DNA of 22,656 bases from a virus. The position numbers were made by a program, and so were the translations under genes. Location: the IMG/VR virus record IMGVR_UViG_3300030380_004935, positions 16,939 to 39,594 of that record. The stretch is one strand, 5' to 3'. Under the pieces are notes generated by a model. It was not told where the DNA came from, ran no database searches, and was given only the letters and a program-made list of their open reading frames with translations. Each line of letters opens with the position of its first letter. Positions within the stretch are counted from its first letter, which is position 1. Shown here one piece after another: positions 15,326 to 21,675 of this stretch.

Positions 15326-16786
15326 ATGTTGGTAGATAAATACAAGTTTAAAACTAAGCCTATGGAACATCAATTGGTGGGCCTTGCTGGAATGATGAAT
15401 TCATTTGATCAAGATAAACCTGAGTATGCTTTGTTTATGGAAATGGGTTGTGGAAAAACAAAAGTTTTAATAGACGGTGTGTCTATTTTATTTGATAACG
15501 GAAAAGTAAATAATCTTTTAGTTATTTGTCCAAATGGAATTAAATATAATTGGCAAGAAGAATTAGCAAAACATTTAGCAGAGCATATTGAATATGATGT
15601 TCATGTTTGGGAAGGAGCTAAAACAAAAAAAGAACAACAAGAAATTAGATTAAAATTATTTTCAACAGATAATAAATTAAAAGTGTTAGTTATGAACATT
15701 GATGCAATCATTACAAAAAATGGTAGCAACGTAGCAGAAAAATTTACATATACCGATAAAACTTTAATGTGTGTTGATGAGTCTACTATAATTAAAAATG
15801 GGTCAGCTAAAAGAACTAAGAGATGTGTTAAGATAGGCTCCTATGCTCGTTATAGAGTGATTTTAACAGGGTCTCCAATAACTAAATCTCCTGAAGACTT
15901 ATATTCTCAATGTGCTTTTTTAAATGAGGACCTCTTAGGTTTTAGTTCTATTTATACTTTTAAAGCTAGATATTGTGATCAAGTAAAAATGAGTTTCGGT
16001 GGTAGAAGTTTTAACAAAGTAACAGGATACAAAAGATTAGATGAATTGACAGGGAAAATAAGAGACTTTTCTTATCGTGTAACAAAAGATGAAGCCTTAG
16101 ATTTACCTGATAAAGTTTATTTAAAGAGACGTGTACCGATGACCGATAATCAATTGAAAGCATATGTTATGATGAAAAAATTAGCTTTAGCTGAGATAGA
16201 CGGAGAACAACTCACTACTGCTACATTAATTGCTCAGTTAAAAAGATTACATCAAATAGCTTGTGGATACATGACAACTGATGAGGGAAAGTTAATTGAT
16301 TTTTCAGAGAATAGAGTCAAAGAATTAATTGATACAGTAGAAGAAGCTGACGGAAAGATAATTATATGGTGCTCTTATAGGCATAACATTAGAACAGTTA
16401 TTGAAGCTTTAGATAAAAAATATGGACAAGGCTCAGCAGAGGGTTTTTATGGAGAAACTCCTTCAACTGAAAGACCGAAAATTTTAGAAAGATTTAAAGA
16501 CCCTAGTCATCACATGAGATTTTTAGTAGGACACCCAAGAACAGGGGGTTATGGTCTTACTTTAAATATAGCGAATACTATGATATTTTATTCTAACGAT
16601 TATGATCTTGAAATACGAGAACAAGCTGAAGCTAGAAATCATAGAATCGGAACAGAGAAGAAAGTGACTTATGTCGATCTTATCTGTGAGGGAACAGTAG
16701 ATGAAAATATAATTAAAAGTTTACGTTCTAAAATTAATATCGCTACTGAAATAATGGGCGAAGAATTTAAGGAGTGGTTAATATGA
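15326..16786 (+). CDS. SNF2-type superfamily 2 helicase/ATPase
   Basis: A 486-residue ATPase with two RecA-like domains. It shows KPMEHQ (11-16) at the start, Walker A MGCGKT (40-45), motif II DEST (151-154), motif III TGSPI (181-185), motif V GYGLTLN, and motif VI EQAEARNHRIG in the C-terminal third. This is the compact SNF2/HARP-like form common in phages, with no added DNA-binding domain. Such enzymes move along double-stranded DNA and can anneal or remodel forks. It is the first gene of a rightward operon, and its TGA overlaps the ATG of the next gene. It may help replication, recombination or protection of phage DNA; the sequence does not decide which. Confidence 0.9.
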   Translation: MLVDKYKFKTKPMEHQLVGLAGMMNSFDQDKPEYALFMEMGCGKTKVLIDGVSILFDNGKVNNLLVICPNGIKYNWQEELAKHLAEHIEYDVHVWEGAKTKKEQQEIRLKLFSTDNKLKVLVMNIDAIITKNGSNVAEKFTYTDKTLMCVDESTIIKNGSAKRTKRCVKIGSYARYRVILTGSPITKSPEDLYSQCAFLNEDLLGFSSIYTFKARYCDQVKMSFGGRSFNKVTGYKRLDELTGKIRDFSYRVTKDEALDLPDKVYLKRRVPMTDNQLKAYVMMKKLALAEIDGEQLTTATLIAQLKRLHQIACGYMTTDEGKLIDFSENRVKELIDTVEEADGKIIIWCSYRHNIRTVIEALDKKYGQGSAEGFYGETPSTERPKILERFKDPSHHMRFLVGHPRTGGYGLTLNIANTMIFYSNDYDLEIREQAEARNHRIGTEKKVTYVDLICEGTVDENIIKSLRSKINIATEIMGEEFKEWLI

Positions 16787-16968
16787 TCTTGAGTCCTAAC
16801 AGAGAAAAGATAGACCATAGAAAGTTAAAAGAAGCATGCGAATGCTTTAACGAGTTAATTAAAATGCAAGAAAGTTTAGATAAATATGAAAAGTGGTCCA
16901 TGGCCAATGTAGTTCATGAAACTGCAATACAATTAGCTGAGTCAATAACGGAGAAATTAAAACAATGA
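16783..16968 (+). CDS. Hypothetical 61-aa helical protein
   Basis: A 61-residue, largely helical protein starting MILSPNREKIDHRKLKEA. I place the start at ATG 16783, which overlaps the helicase stop (ATGA) and follows AAGGAG nine bases upstream. A GTG at 16774 is possible but has no ribosome site. Its own stop overlaps the methyltransferase start (ATGA), so it is embedded in a coupled operon. It has no membrane segment or motif I recognise. A small partner of the helicase is possible from context only. Confidence 0.6.
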   Translation: MILSPNREKIDHRKLKEACECFNELIKMQESLDKYEKWSMANVVHETAIQLAESITEKLKQ

Positions 16969-17597
16969 AATATTATGACATACCTGGGTGGTTCAATGGT
17001 CATGAACAGTACGATAAAGCAGTGGATTTTTGTCCACAGAATGGAAAAATTTTAGAGATTGGGTGTTTTTATGGTAGGTCAACAACTTATATGTGTACCA
17101 ATATTGTTAATACAAAAAGAACAGATATAAATGTTTGGGCATTGGATACTTTTAAAGGTTCTTCAGAACACGCTACATTAAAAGATTTTGTAGGCAAAGA
17201 CGGAACATTTTATGAAAAAACAAAAGAACATTTAAAATCTTTTATTGATCAAGGATTTTTACACTTAGTTAAAAGTAGGTCTGATGACCAAAAAACATTA
17301 GATAGTTTTGATGATAAATTTTTTGATACTATCATCGTAGATGGAGCTCATGAATATGATCAAGTCTTAGATGATATAGAAAATTGGTGGCCAAAATTAA
17401 AAGATAACGGAGTCATGCTCTTTGATGATATGTACATGGAATCTGTCAGTCAAGCGACTCACAAAGGATTAGCCAATAAAGTATCTGAATTTTCCATTGT
17501 CATGGGAAAAGAAGCCTACGGAATAGCCTGTAAAAGCAACGATAAATCACAAATGGATAAATTAGCAAAAATAACACCTGAGAATTATTTTAAATAA
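16965..17597 (+). CDS. Class I SAM-dependent methyltransferase
   Basis: A 210-residue protein with a Rossmann-type methyltransferase fold. Motif I is LEIGCFYGRST (30-40), the acidic residue binding the SAM ribose is probably Asp61 (WALDTF), and VDGAHEYDQVLDDI with a later LFDDM matches the metal or substrate side of the Methyltransf_24/TylF-like O-methyltransferase group. There is no DPPY or PC motif, so an ordinary DNA base methyltransferase is less likely. Small-molecule, sugar or protein methylation is more consistent with the family. It is coupled to the upstream gene by ATGA and followed after 14 bases by the 82-aa gene. The substrate is unknown. Confidence 0.82.
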   Translation: MKYYDIPGWFNGHEQYDKAVDFCPQNGKILEIGCFYGRSTTYMCTNIVNTKRTDINVWALDTFKGSSEHATLKDFVGKDGTFYEKTKEHLKSFIDQGFLHLVKSRSDDQKTLDSFDDKFFDTIIVDGAHEYDQVLDDIENWWPKLKDNGVMLFDDMYMESVSQATHKGLANKVSEFSIVMGKEAYGIACKSNDKSQMDKLAKITPENYFK

Positions 17598-17611
17598 TAT
17601 AAAATTAAGGC

Positions 17612-17860
17612 GTGAAAAATGCCTTAGAAAACAAAGTTGAAATAGAGTGGATTGATGCCTACGAATTGGGTAGTGGTTGGCATGAATTAGAAGATGCTTT
17701 AAAAATTACTCCACCAAAAATTTGGAGTCTAGGGTATGTAGTAAAAGAAACTAAAGAGTACGTAATAATTTCTGCTGACAAAGGTCGTAAAGGCGATTCT
17801 GATTGTGGTAGAGTCCAACTTATTCCCAAACCTTGGATAAATAAAATAAATTTGATTTGA
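17612..17860 (+). CDS. Hypothetical 82-aa protein
   Basis: An 82-residue protein with a GTG start and an AAGG placed unusually close before it. There is no in-frame ATG nearby. Sequence features are WIDAYELGSGWHELEDALK in the N-terminal third, then alternating beta-like segments and an IPKPWI motif near the end. This layout occurs in small phage proteins of unknown function. Its TGA overlaps the TTG start of the nuclease gene, so the two may be co-translated. No active-site residues are obvious. Confidence 0.55.
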   Translation: MKNALENKVEIEWIDAYELGSGWHELEDALKITPPKIWSLGYVVKETKEYVIISADKGRKGDSDCGRVQLIPKPWINKINLI

Positions 17861-18213
17861 AAAATTTTTTAAATAAAAAACATTTAGTAGGGTCAACCTC
17901 AGAATATTCAGCTACAATAAAATTATTAGAGCTAGGTTTTTTAGTTTTTAAAAATGTTTCTTCTCATGGAATAATTGATCTAATGGCAATATCTCCTAAC
18001 AACGAAACTTTTAGAATTGATGTTAAAACTGCTTCAAAGAGAATTAGTAGTATTAAAACTTCAAATGGTTCTTACAGAAGAAGTGGAGAAATGATATACA
18101 GGGTCCCCACTAAAGAACAAAAAATATATAATGTTGTATTGATGATCGTGAACCGTGATAAATTTAAAATTATTCCTACTCGTTCTAAACTAGCAAAATG
18201 GTTAAAGACCTAG
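17857..18213 (+). CDS. PD-(D/E)XK family nuclease, possible resolvase
   Basis: A 118-residue protein with the small PD-(D/E)XK core. An early Glu16 (GSTSEYSAT), Asp41 in GIIDLMAI and Asp55-x-Lys57 in RIDVKTAS fit the E, D and (D/E)xK catalytic set. Size and order resemble PD-(D/E)XK endonucleases and archaeal-type Holliday junction resolvases. It starts with TTG overlapping the previous stop (TTGA) and lacks an upstream ribosome site, so translation probably depends on coupling. It closes the rightward operon and meets the leftward 71-aa gene tail to tail with a 12-base overlap. Possible roles are branched-DNA cleavage before packaging or host DNA breakdown. Confidence 0.75.
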   Translation: MKNFLNKKHLVGSTSEYSATIKLLELGFLVFKNVSSHGIIDLMAISPNNETFRIDVKTASKRISSIKTSNGSYRRSGEMIYRVPTKEQKIYNVVLMIVNRDKFKIIPTRSKLAKWLKT

Positions 18214-18417
18214 CATAAGGTCCTCAATTACTCCTGAACTAACACAATTTAATTGCATATTAACATCTTCAACCTTTGAGATTTCACTTAGTATAAGGCC
18301 ATAGTGTTGTTGGCAACTCTCAAAAGTATCATGAATAACCTCTGATCCTACTCTAATACACTGTTCTTGGCCACTTGAACTGACACAAGCCCAACCAATT
18401 AAGAAAAATTTAAGCAT
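18202..18417 (-). CDS. Small Cys-rich protein with signal-like N-terminus (71 aa)
   Basis: A 71-residue protein starting MLKFFLIGWACVSSSGQ. The first 12 residues are hydrophobic, like a short signal peptide, and Cys11 could be a lipobox-like or disulfide residue. Further cysteines lie near positions 20, 35 and 58, so two disulfides are possible after export. This suggests a secreted, periplasmic or membrane-attached protein. No ribosome binding site is visible before the ATG. Superinfection exclusion or a lysis accessory role would fit; neither is shown by the sequence. Confidence 0.5.
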   Translation of the reverse strand: MLKFFLIGWACVSSSGQEQCIRVGSEVIHDTFESCQQHYGLILSEISKVEDVNMQLNCVSSGVIEDLMLGL

Positions 18418-18496
18418 GGAACGACTGTATCATAAAAGTCAAACCATTTATTTACCAAAATCAAAAATAAATGTGTGGCCTTTTATACCTCAGTTT

Positions 18497-18530
18497 TGAT
18501 ATACTGATCGTTCACGCTAAAAAAAAGGAG
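18497..18530 (+). promoter_or_regulatory. Extended -10 promoter and ribosome site for the 48-aa gene
   Basis: TGATATACT (18497-18505) matches an extended -10 element (TGn followed by TATACT). No good -35 box lies 17 bases upstream, as is common for extended -10 promoters. Transcription would begin near 18512 and is followed by AAGGAG (18525-18530), six bases before the ATG at 18537. This is one of the clearest promoter and ribosome site pairs in the window. Confidence 0.55.
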
Positions 18531-18536
18531 ATTTAA

Positions 18537-18683
18537 ATGACAGAAGAACAAGAAAACAAGTTGATTATAGCTTATTTACAAGATGTAATAGCTCAACAGA
18601 GTGCTTACAAAGAGTATAAGGAAGACAGTCAAACAAAAAATTGGTGGGATAAAATTCCACATGGTCCGAGTATGGGGGATTAA
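18537..18683 (+). CDS. Hypothetical 48-aa protein with its own promoter
   Basis: A 48-residue plus-strand protein beginning MTEEQENKLIIAYLQ and ending in a Trp-Trp segment and HGPSMGD. The N-terminal 30 residues look helical. A near-ideal AAGGAG ribosome site and an extended -10 promoter precede it, so it is probably expressed well. It stands alone in this orientation between two leftward groups and overlaps the stop of the 68-aa gene by four bases. I recognise no family. Confidence 0.6.
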   Translation: MTEEQENKLIIAYLQDVIAQQSAYKEYKEDSQTKNWWDKIPHGPSMGD

Positions 18684-18886
18684 TTCCTCCGTCTCTCCAA
18701 TATTTCTTTTCCTTTTTCAGCTATCTGTTTCCAAACACTAAAATCATATAATTTTTCTGAACCGTCTGTAAACTCTACCAATACTTTTTGAACAATATTT
18801 TCTTCTTCGTCGGGTACGTCAACATATTCGACTCTATATACAGTCTTCTCAAAGAAGTGTGGGTGATTTTTTAAAACCTCCAACAT
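18680..18886 (-). CDS. Hypothetical 68-aa protein
   Basis: A 68-residue minus-strand protein, MLEVLKNHPHFFEKTVYR at the start, with beta-like middle strands (VLVEFTDGSEKLYDF) and a charged helical C-terminus (EKGKEILERRRN). No ribosome site precedes the ATG; a GGAGG lies just inside the gene instead, which is odd and lowers confidence in the start. It is bounded by a palindrome on its 5' side and the convergent 48-aa gene on its 3' side. Function unknown. Confidence 0.5.
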   Translation of the reverse strand: MLEVLKNHPHFFEKTVYRVEYVDVPDEEENIVQKVLVEFTDGSEKLYDFSVWKQIAEKGKEILERRRN

Positions 18887-18900
18887 TTCACAAATTTATC

Positions 18901-18920
18901 ATAAATTATGAATAATTTAT
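18901..18920. repeat. 20-bp A/T palindrome between two small genes
   Basis: ATAAATTAT and ATAATTTAT form a perfect 9-bp inverted repeat with a two-base spacer. It lies between the stop of the 54-aa gene and the start of the 68-aa gene on the minus strand. As an A/T-only stem it would be a weak RNA hairpin. A dimeric repressor site or an overlapping promoter is equally possible. Confidence 0.4.
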
Positions 18921-18921
18921 A

Positions 18922-19086
18922 CTAAACTTTTTGTAATTTATCGTAATATTCTTTAACAATCATGTGTAATTGAGTAGGTTTTGTTCTCATCGTGTCTTTA
19001 CATATTCTTTCTAATAGAGTTTGAGTATCTCTAGACATTATCTGTGACACCCATTTTTGAGCGTCTTTTTTTGTTGTTTTAGTCAT
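18922..19086 (-). CDS. Hypothetical 54-aa protein
   Basis: A 54-residue minus-strand ORF starting MTKTTKKDAQKWVSQIM, with AAAGGAA about seven bases before the ATG. It is mostly helical and basic, with one cysteine. It has no membrane segment or recognised motif. A very A/T-rich stretch (about 19097-19152) upstream may hold its promoter, and a terminator-like hairpin isolates it from the genes further right. Small basic helical proteins in such clusters often bind host proteins or DNA, but this is only general expectation. Confidence 0.55.
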   Translation of the reverse strand: MTKTTKKDAQKWVSQIMSRDTQTLLERICKDTMRTKPTQLHMIVKEYYDKLQKV

Positions 19087-19153
19087 TTCTAATTCCTTTC
19101 ATGAAATAAGTTATTTATTTATATAATATATTAATTAATTTTAAAATAGATTA

Positions 19154-19177
19154 AATGGGGGACTTTTGCCCCCCATT
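19154..19177 (-). terminator. Terminator-like hairpin for the leftward small-gene operon
   Basis: AATGGGGG (19154-19161) and CCCCCATT (19170-19177) form a perfect 8-bp stem with an eight-base loop just past the stop of the 64-aa gene. In the leftward direction it is followed by TTTAATCTATTTT, a broken U tract. No U tract follows on the plus strand. The strong GC stem in a very AT-rich setting supports termination of the leftward transcript. Confidence 0.65.
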
Positions 19178-19183
19178 AAAGAA

Positions 19184-19378
19184 CTAAATTACATCTAATA
19201 ATTTATTAATATTAGTTAGTTCCGTACGAAGTTTTGTGATCTCGTGATCAAACTTCTCGTTAAGTATATCAATTTTAGATACATTTCTCACTTTTATATA
19301 TTTCTCCAAAAGAGAAATTATTTTAATTTTTCTTTTTCCGTGAAGATATCTCCATTGATTTTCTGCCTCACAATTCAT
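19184..19378 (-). CDS. Hypothetical 64-aa coiled-coil-like protein
   Basis: A 64-residue protein with GGAGG about nine bases before the ATG. The N-terminus is Arg/Lys-rich (RYLHGKRKIKI) and the C-terminal 35 residues have a heptad-like pattern of Leu/Ile, suggesting a short coiled coil. It is the last gene of the operon before the terminator-like hairpin and starts two bases after the stop of the 95-aa gene. No family recognised. Confidence 0.55.
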   Translation of the reverse strand: MNCEAENQWRYLHGKRKIKIISLLEKYIKVRNVSKIDILNEKFDHEITKLRTELTNINKLLDVI

Positions 19379-19380
19379 GG

Positions 19381-19668
19381 TTAATTTACCTCCTTACCAA
19401 CAGGTGAATCGTCATTATGAAACCAAGTGATGTTTTTTTTAGCATCATCAATAAGTTTATTCTCACGAGCTTTTTTTAACTCACGAGCACTACTGACATA
19501 TTTGACATCTACCCTAGGTATCTTTGTTGAATACAAATAATGACCGTGGTCATAAACGTTGACCTCTTCCTTATTGGTCTGAACAATATGAATGTCATAA
19601 GGTGCATCTATATAAGTTATGTTTATAGTCTTGCTAAAACCGTAATCATCTTCTGTTGCTTTTGTCAT
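19381..19668 (-). CDS. Hypothetical 95-aa protein
   Basis: A 95-residue protein starting MTKATEDDYGFSKTINITY. The first 60 residues look beta-rich with many Tyr and Asp; the C-terminal part is helical and charged (ARELKKARENK). The start overlaps the previous stop (ATGA) and follows CGGAG. No catalytic pattern or membrane segment is visible. Function unknown. Confidence 0.55.
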   Translation of the reverse strand: MTKATEDDYGFSKTINITYIDAPYDIHIVQTNKEEVNVYDHGHYLYSTKIPRVDVKYVSSARELKKARENKLIDDAKKNITWFHNDDSPVGKEVN

Positions 19669-19880
19669 TTTTTCTCCGTTTCTAGTGCTAACTTTTGCAC
19701 CTCTTCTAGTCTTCTTTCTTTTTCTTTTAAAGGTAAGCTATCCCAATCATTCGGAAAACTTATTCCTTTGACTGTCTCAAAAAATCTTTTTTGATATTTT
19801 ACTTTACCCTCTTTGTCGTTTGCTGACATAATACCAAACATAGCTGATACCATGCCAACCGTTTTTAATTGATCGTCCAT
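19665..19880 (-). CDS. Hypothetical 71-aa protein
   Basis: A 71-residue protein starting MDDQLKTVGMVSAMFGIMS: a mildly hydrophobic, Met-rich first segment and a highly charged helical C-terminus (KEKERRLEEVQKLALETEKK). The ATG overlaps the upstream TAA by one base and shares the duplicated junction sequence. The stop overlaps the next start (ATGA). Function unknown. Confidence 0.55.
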   Translation of the reverse strand: MDDQLKTVGMVSAMFGIMSANDKEGKVKYQKRFFETVKGISFPNDWDSLPLKEKERRLEEVQKLALETEKK

Positions 19881-19901
19881 TATTCTTTCTCCTTTTTTAT
19901 T
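19878..19901 (-). repeat. Duplicated gene-junction sequence, copy 1
   Basis: This 24-base segment is identical to 20054-20077. It encodes the last residues (KKEKE and stop) of one gene, contains the GGAG ribosome site of the next, and its TAATG gives the stop and start. Copy 1 joins the 58-aa and 71-aa genes. Confidence 0.7.
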
Positions 19902-20056
19902 CTAGTGACGTTTACGACTGCGTGAGTTTTTTTATCTAAAATCTCCACATGTAATTTTTCGTCCTCTTTTATTTTCGCAGTTTCTTCTTTAATACCTATA
20001 TTAATGGCATTAACGATGTTCTGCATTGCGTCTTTCCATGAGTATTCATCTTTCAT
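19880..20056 (-). CDS. Hypothetical 58-aa protein
   Basis: A 58-residue protein starting MKDEYSWKDAMQNIVNAI and ending IKKEKE. The first half is helical; the second half has a short beta stretch (LHVEILDKKTHAVVNV). Start and stop each overlap the neighbouring gene by one base (TAATG), and a copy of a 24-base junction repeat sits at each end. This gene plus one junction therefore looks like a unit that may have been inserted or duplicated. Function unknown. Confidence 0.58.
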   Translation of the reverse strand: MKDEYSWKDAMQNIVNAINIGIKEETAKIKEDEKLHVEILDKKTHAVVNVTRIKKEKE

Positions 20057-20077
20057 TATTCTTTCTCCTTTTTTATT
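20054..20077 (-). repeat. Duplicated gene-junction sequence, copy 2
   Basis: Identical over 24 bases to 19878-19901. It encodes the KKEKE end of the 105-aa gene, the ribosome site and the start of the 58-aa gene. The two copies flank exactly one gene. Confidence 0.7.
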
Positions 20078-20373
20078 TCTGACTCTAAAAAGTTTTTTAT
20101 CTCTAAAGTCCTGTTGTTTTGGTTAAAAATTCTTTGCATAAATCTTGGGTTTGTGTGCATAAAATTTTCAACTTTGTCTTTGCTCCAAACGAGGGGAGTC
20201 GATAAGTAATCGAAAAGTTTATTTTTATCTTTCTTATAAACGTTGCGATGTTCTCCTGTGTAAAGAGCAATAGCTTCGTAGCTTCTTTCTTTGTGTTTTA
20301 CAAAGATCAGTTTGTCAGCTATTGGGAGACCTTGAGGGTCTCCTAAATAGCCACGGTGTATCGTCCAAGTCAT
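20056..20373 (-). CDS. Hypothetical 105-aa protein
   Basis: A 105-residue protein starting MTWTIHRGYLGDPQGLP. It mixes beta-like segments (ADKLIFVKHKERSYEAIALY) with a helical C-terminus ending IKKEKE, the same tail as the next gene. The region before the ATG has GAGAGAGG, a usable ribosome site. No family recognised, and no membrane or catalytic motif. Confidence 0.58.
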   Translation of the reverse strand: MTWTIHRGYLGDPQGLPIADKLIFVKHKERSYEAIALYTGEHRNVYKKDKNKLFDYLSTPLVWSKDKVENFMHTNPRFMQRIFNQNNRTLEIKNFLESEIKKEKE

Positions 20374-20387
20374 TAAGTCCTCTCTCT

Positions 20388-20561
20388 CTAGCCTTTGACC
20401 GTTAATCGTGAATTAGCTTTAAGTCTTCTTAAATAAAGCTTATTGTTGATGTTCCATTCTTTTTTATCAAGAATAGTTTTAACTTCTTTCAAACTAATAT
20501 TGTGATAGTCAATAACGTTTTCTATCCAACCATTTGAAAGTGCTTTCTTTTTTGCTTCCAT
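20388..20561 (-). CDS. Hypothetical 57-aa protein
   Basis: A 57-residue basic protein starting MEAKKKALSNGWIENV. I choose ATG 20561 because GGGAGAG lies at normal spacing and the start follows the previous stop by one base. A more upstream ATG at 20588 would add nine residues and overlap the previous gene. The sequence is helical with a Lys/Arg-rich C-terminus (YLRRLKANSRLTVKG), compatible with nucleic-acid binding. No family recognised. Confidence 0.52.
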   Translation of the reverse strand: MEAKKKALSNGWIENVIDYHNISLKEVKTILDKKEWNINNKLYLRRLKANSRLTVKG

Positions 20562-20562
20562 T

Positions 20563-20796
20563 TTATTCTCTCCCTTCTTTTCTATCATCTAAATAATGAC
20601 GATAAAATTTTTTATCAAGACCGTCTATTTTTACTTTAATAGTTGCCTTACCACTATACTTCGAGTGAGTAAAATCTAATAATAAATAACCATTAGTTTC
20701 TCTCATCACTTCAAGTGTTACCTGTGGATTATTAGTTTTGTAATTTATTTTTTTACCTTGAACTAATCTCCTCTTAGCTTGTACATCAGTTGCCAT
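20563..20796 (-). CDS. Hypothetical 77-aa protein
   Basis: A 77-residue protein starting MATDVQAKRRLVQGKK. I prefer ATG 20796 over a TTG at 20835, which would extend it by 13 residues into the upstream gene. It overlaps that gene by 11 bases. Most of the protein looks beta-rich (TLEVMRETNGYLLLDFTH, ATIKVKIDGLD) with a basic N-terminus, like a small OB- or Sm-sized barrel. The fold is a guess and the function unknown. Confidence 0.5.
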   Translation of the reverse strand: MATDVQAKRRLVQGKKINYKTNNPQVTLEVMRETNGYLLLDFTHSKYSGKATIKVKIDGLDKKFYRHYLDDRKEGRE

Positions 20797-21151
20797 TCTC
20801 AGCCACCAATCTGTAATTATCGGAAAAGAGATCAACTAACTCTAAATTTTCTCTTATCGACTTTCCTCTTTTTTTGATAACTACTTTTGCATATTTAGTA
20901 GCACAACTTTTACCACAAAATGGAGCGTCATAATTAATATAACTTTCTCCGTCCCACAAAAGTAAAGTCTTATTCGCTAAGTTTGATGTTTCTTTGACAA
21001 CAATCATATTACCTTGATAAGTTTCGTCTAACTTTAAATAAACAGTTTTTGTTTGTTTTGGAAATTTCTTGTGACAAACATAACAACGGTTTTTTTCTCT
21101 TTGTTCCTCATTAATTTGACGAACAGTTCTTTTAATTTTATTTTTTCTCAT
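20786..21151 (-). CDS. Small putative zinc-binding protein (121 aa)
   Basis: A 121-residue basic protein starting MRKNKIKRTVRQINEEQ. Cys pairs CYVC (residues 23-26) and CGKSC (about 79-83) could bind one zinc, with a beta-rich segment between them. The C-terminal 35 residues are helical. GAGAGG lies before the ATG. The start overlaps the 38-aa gene by 14 bases. A treble-clef or HNH-like zinc site is conceivable, but no HNH catalytic histidines are evident. Host-factor binding or nucleic-acid binding is plausible. Confidence 0.58.
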   Translation of the reverse strand: MRKNKIKRTVRQINEEQREKNRCYVCHKKFPKQTKTVYLKLDETYQGNMIVVKETSNLANKTLLLWDGESYINYDAPFCGKSCATKYAKVVIKKRGKSIRENLELVDLFSDNYRLVAENGN

Positions 21152-21254
21152 TTTTTCCTCTCTTTTTATTTTCTTTTCTGTCCCATGTGATCGGTAAAAA
21201 TGTTAACCAACCGACCAACATCATTATAATTATATATATTATAATCTCAAACAT
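21138..21254 (-). CDS. 38-aa single-span membrane protein
   Basis: A 38-residue ORF starting MFEIIIYIIIMMLVGWL: about 20 hydrophobic residues forming one membrane span, then a basic tail (DRKENKKRGKNEKK) that would stay in the cytoplasm. AGGAG lies about 12 bases before the ATG. It overlaps the following zinc-protein gene by 14 bases. Size and shape fit small phage membrane proteins such as holin-like peptides or inhibitors of host membrane proteins. The role is unproven. Confidence 0.52.
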   Translation of the reverse strand: MFEIIIYIIIMMLVGWLTFLPITWDRKENKKRGKNEKK

Positions 21255-21260
21255 TTTATT

Positions 21261-21578
21261 TTATATCTCCTTTTCTTCTAGTTTATTTTTAAAAACAAGT
21301 AATTGTTTTTTAAGTGTTGGTGTTATTTTGATACCGTCTACGTCATAAGTTTTGTTCTCAAAAGTAATGTGATTAATTAAAAAAGAAATAAACTCGTCTC
21401 CGAATTCATATCTTTCTCTTTCATCATTCCAATACTCCCAAATTTCTTTGAAAGTATAGCCACACCAATTATCAAAAGATTTGAGTAAATACTCAATCTC
21501 ATCGAATAGTTTGTCCTCATCGTATGCTTTCTTAAAAAGATAATCCCATACGAGTTCGTGTATGTCTTCTCTAGTCAT
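21261..21578 (-). CDS. Hypothetical 105-aa acidic protein
   Basis: A 105-residue, strongly acidic helical protein starting MTREDIHELVWDYLF, with AAAGGAGAG before the ATG. It is rich in Asp/Glu and Trp/Tyr/Phe, for example NWCGYTFKEIWEYW, a composition often seen in small phage proteins that mimic DNA or bind host enzymes. Its ribosome site follows directly after the terminator-like hairpin of the RNA gene. No family recognised. Confidence 0.58.
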   Translation of the reverse strand: MTREDIHELVWDYLFKKAYDEDKLFDEIEYLLKSFDNWCGYTFKEIWEYWNDERERYEFGDEFISFLINHITFENKTYDVDGIKITPTLKKQLLVFKNKLEEKEI

Positions 21579-21603
21579 TGTTTGCTCTCCTTTTATTTTA
21601 ATG

Positions 21604-21625
21604 AAAAGTAGCCCCTAAGGGCTAC
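21604..21625 (-). terminator. Intrinsic terminator-like hairpin ending the structured RNA unit
   Basis: GTAGCCC (21608-21614) and GGGCTAC (21619-21625) form a perfect 7-bp, GC-rich stem with a four-base loop. In the leftward direction it is followed directly by TTTT and then an A/T-rich run. The plus strand lacks a U tract. It lies about 50 bases past the end of the structured RNA and just before the ribosome site of the 105-aa acidic gene. Confidence 0.65.
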
Positions 21626-21675
21626 CATGGGTCAAGTACTATAACTAACATTATAGAACCTCCTTTATTGAAACG

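Noticed and set aside
18207-18222. Hairpin GACCT/AGGTC between convergent genes as a bidirectional terminator
   Set aside because: Only 5 bp, inside both coding ends, and the following U runs are short; too weak to call.
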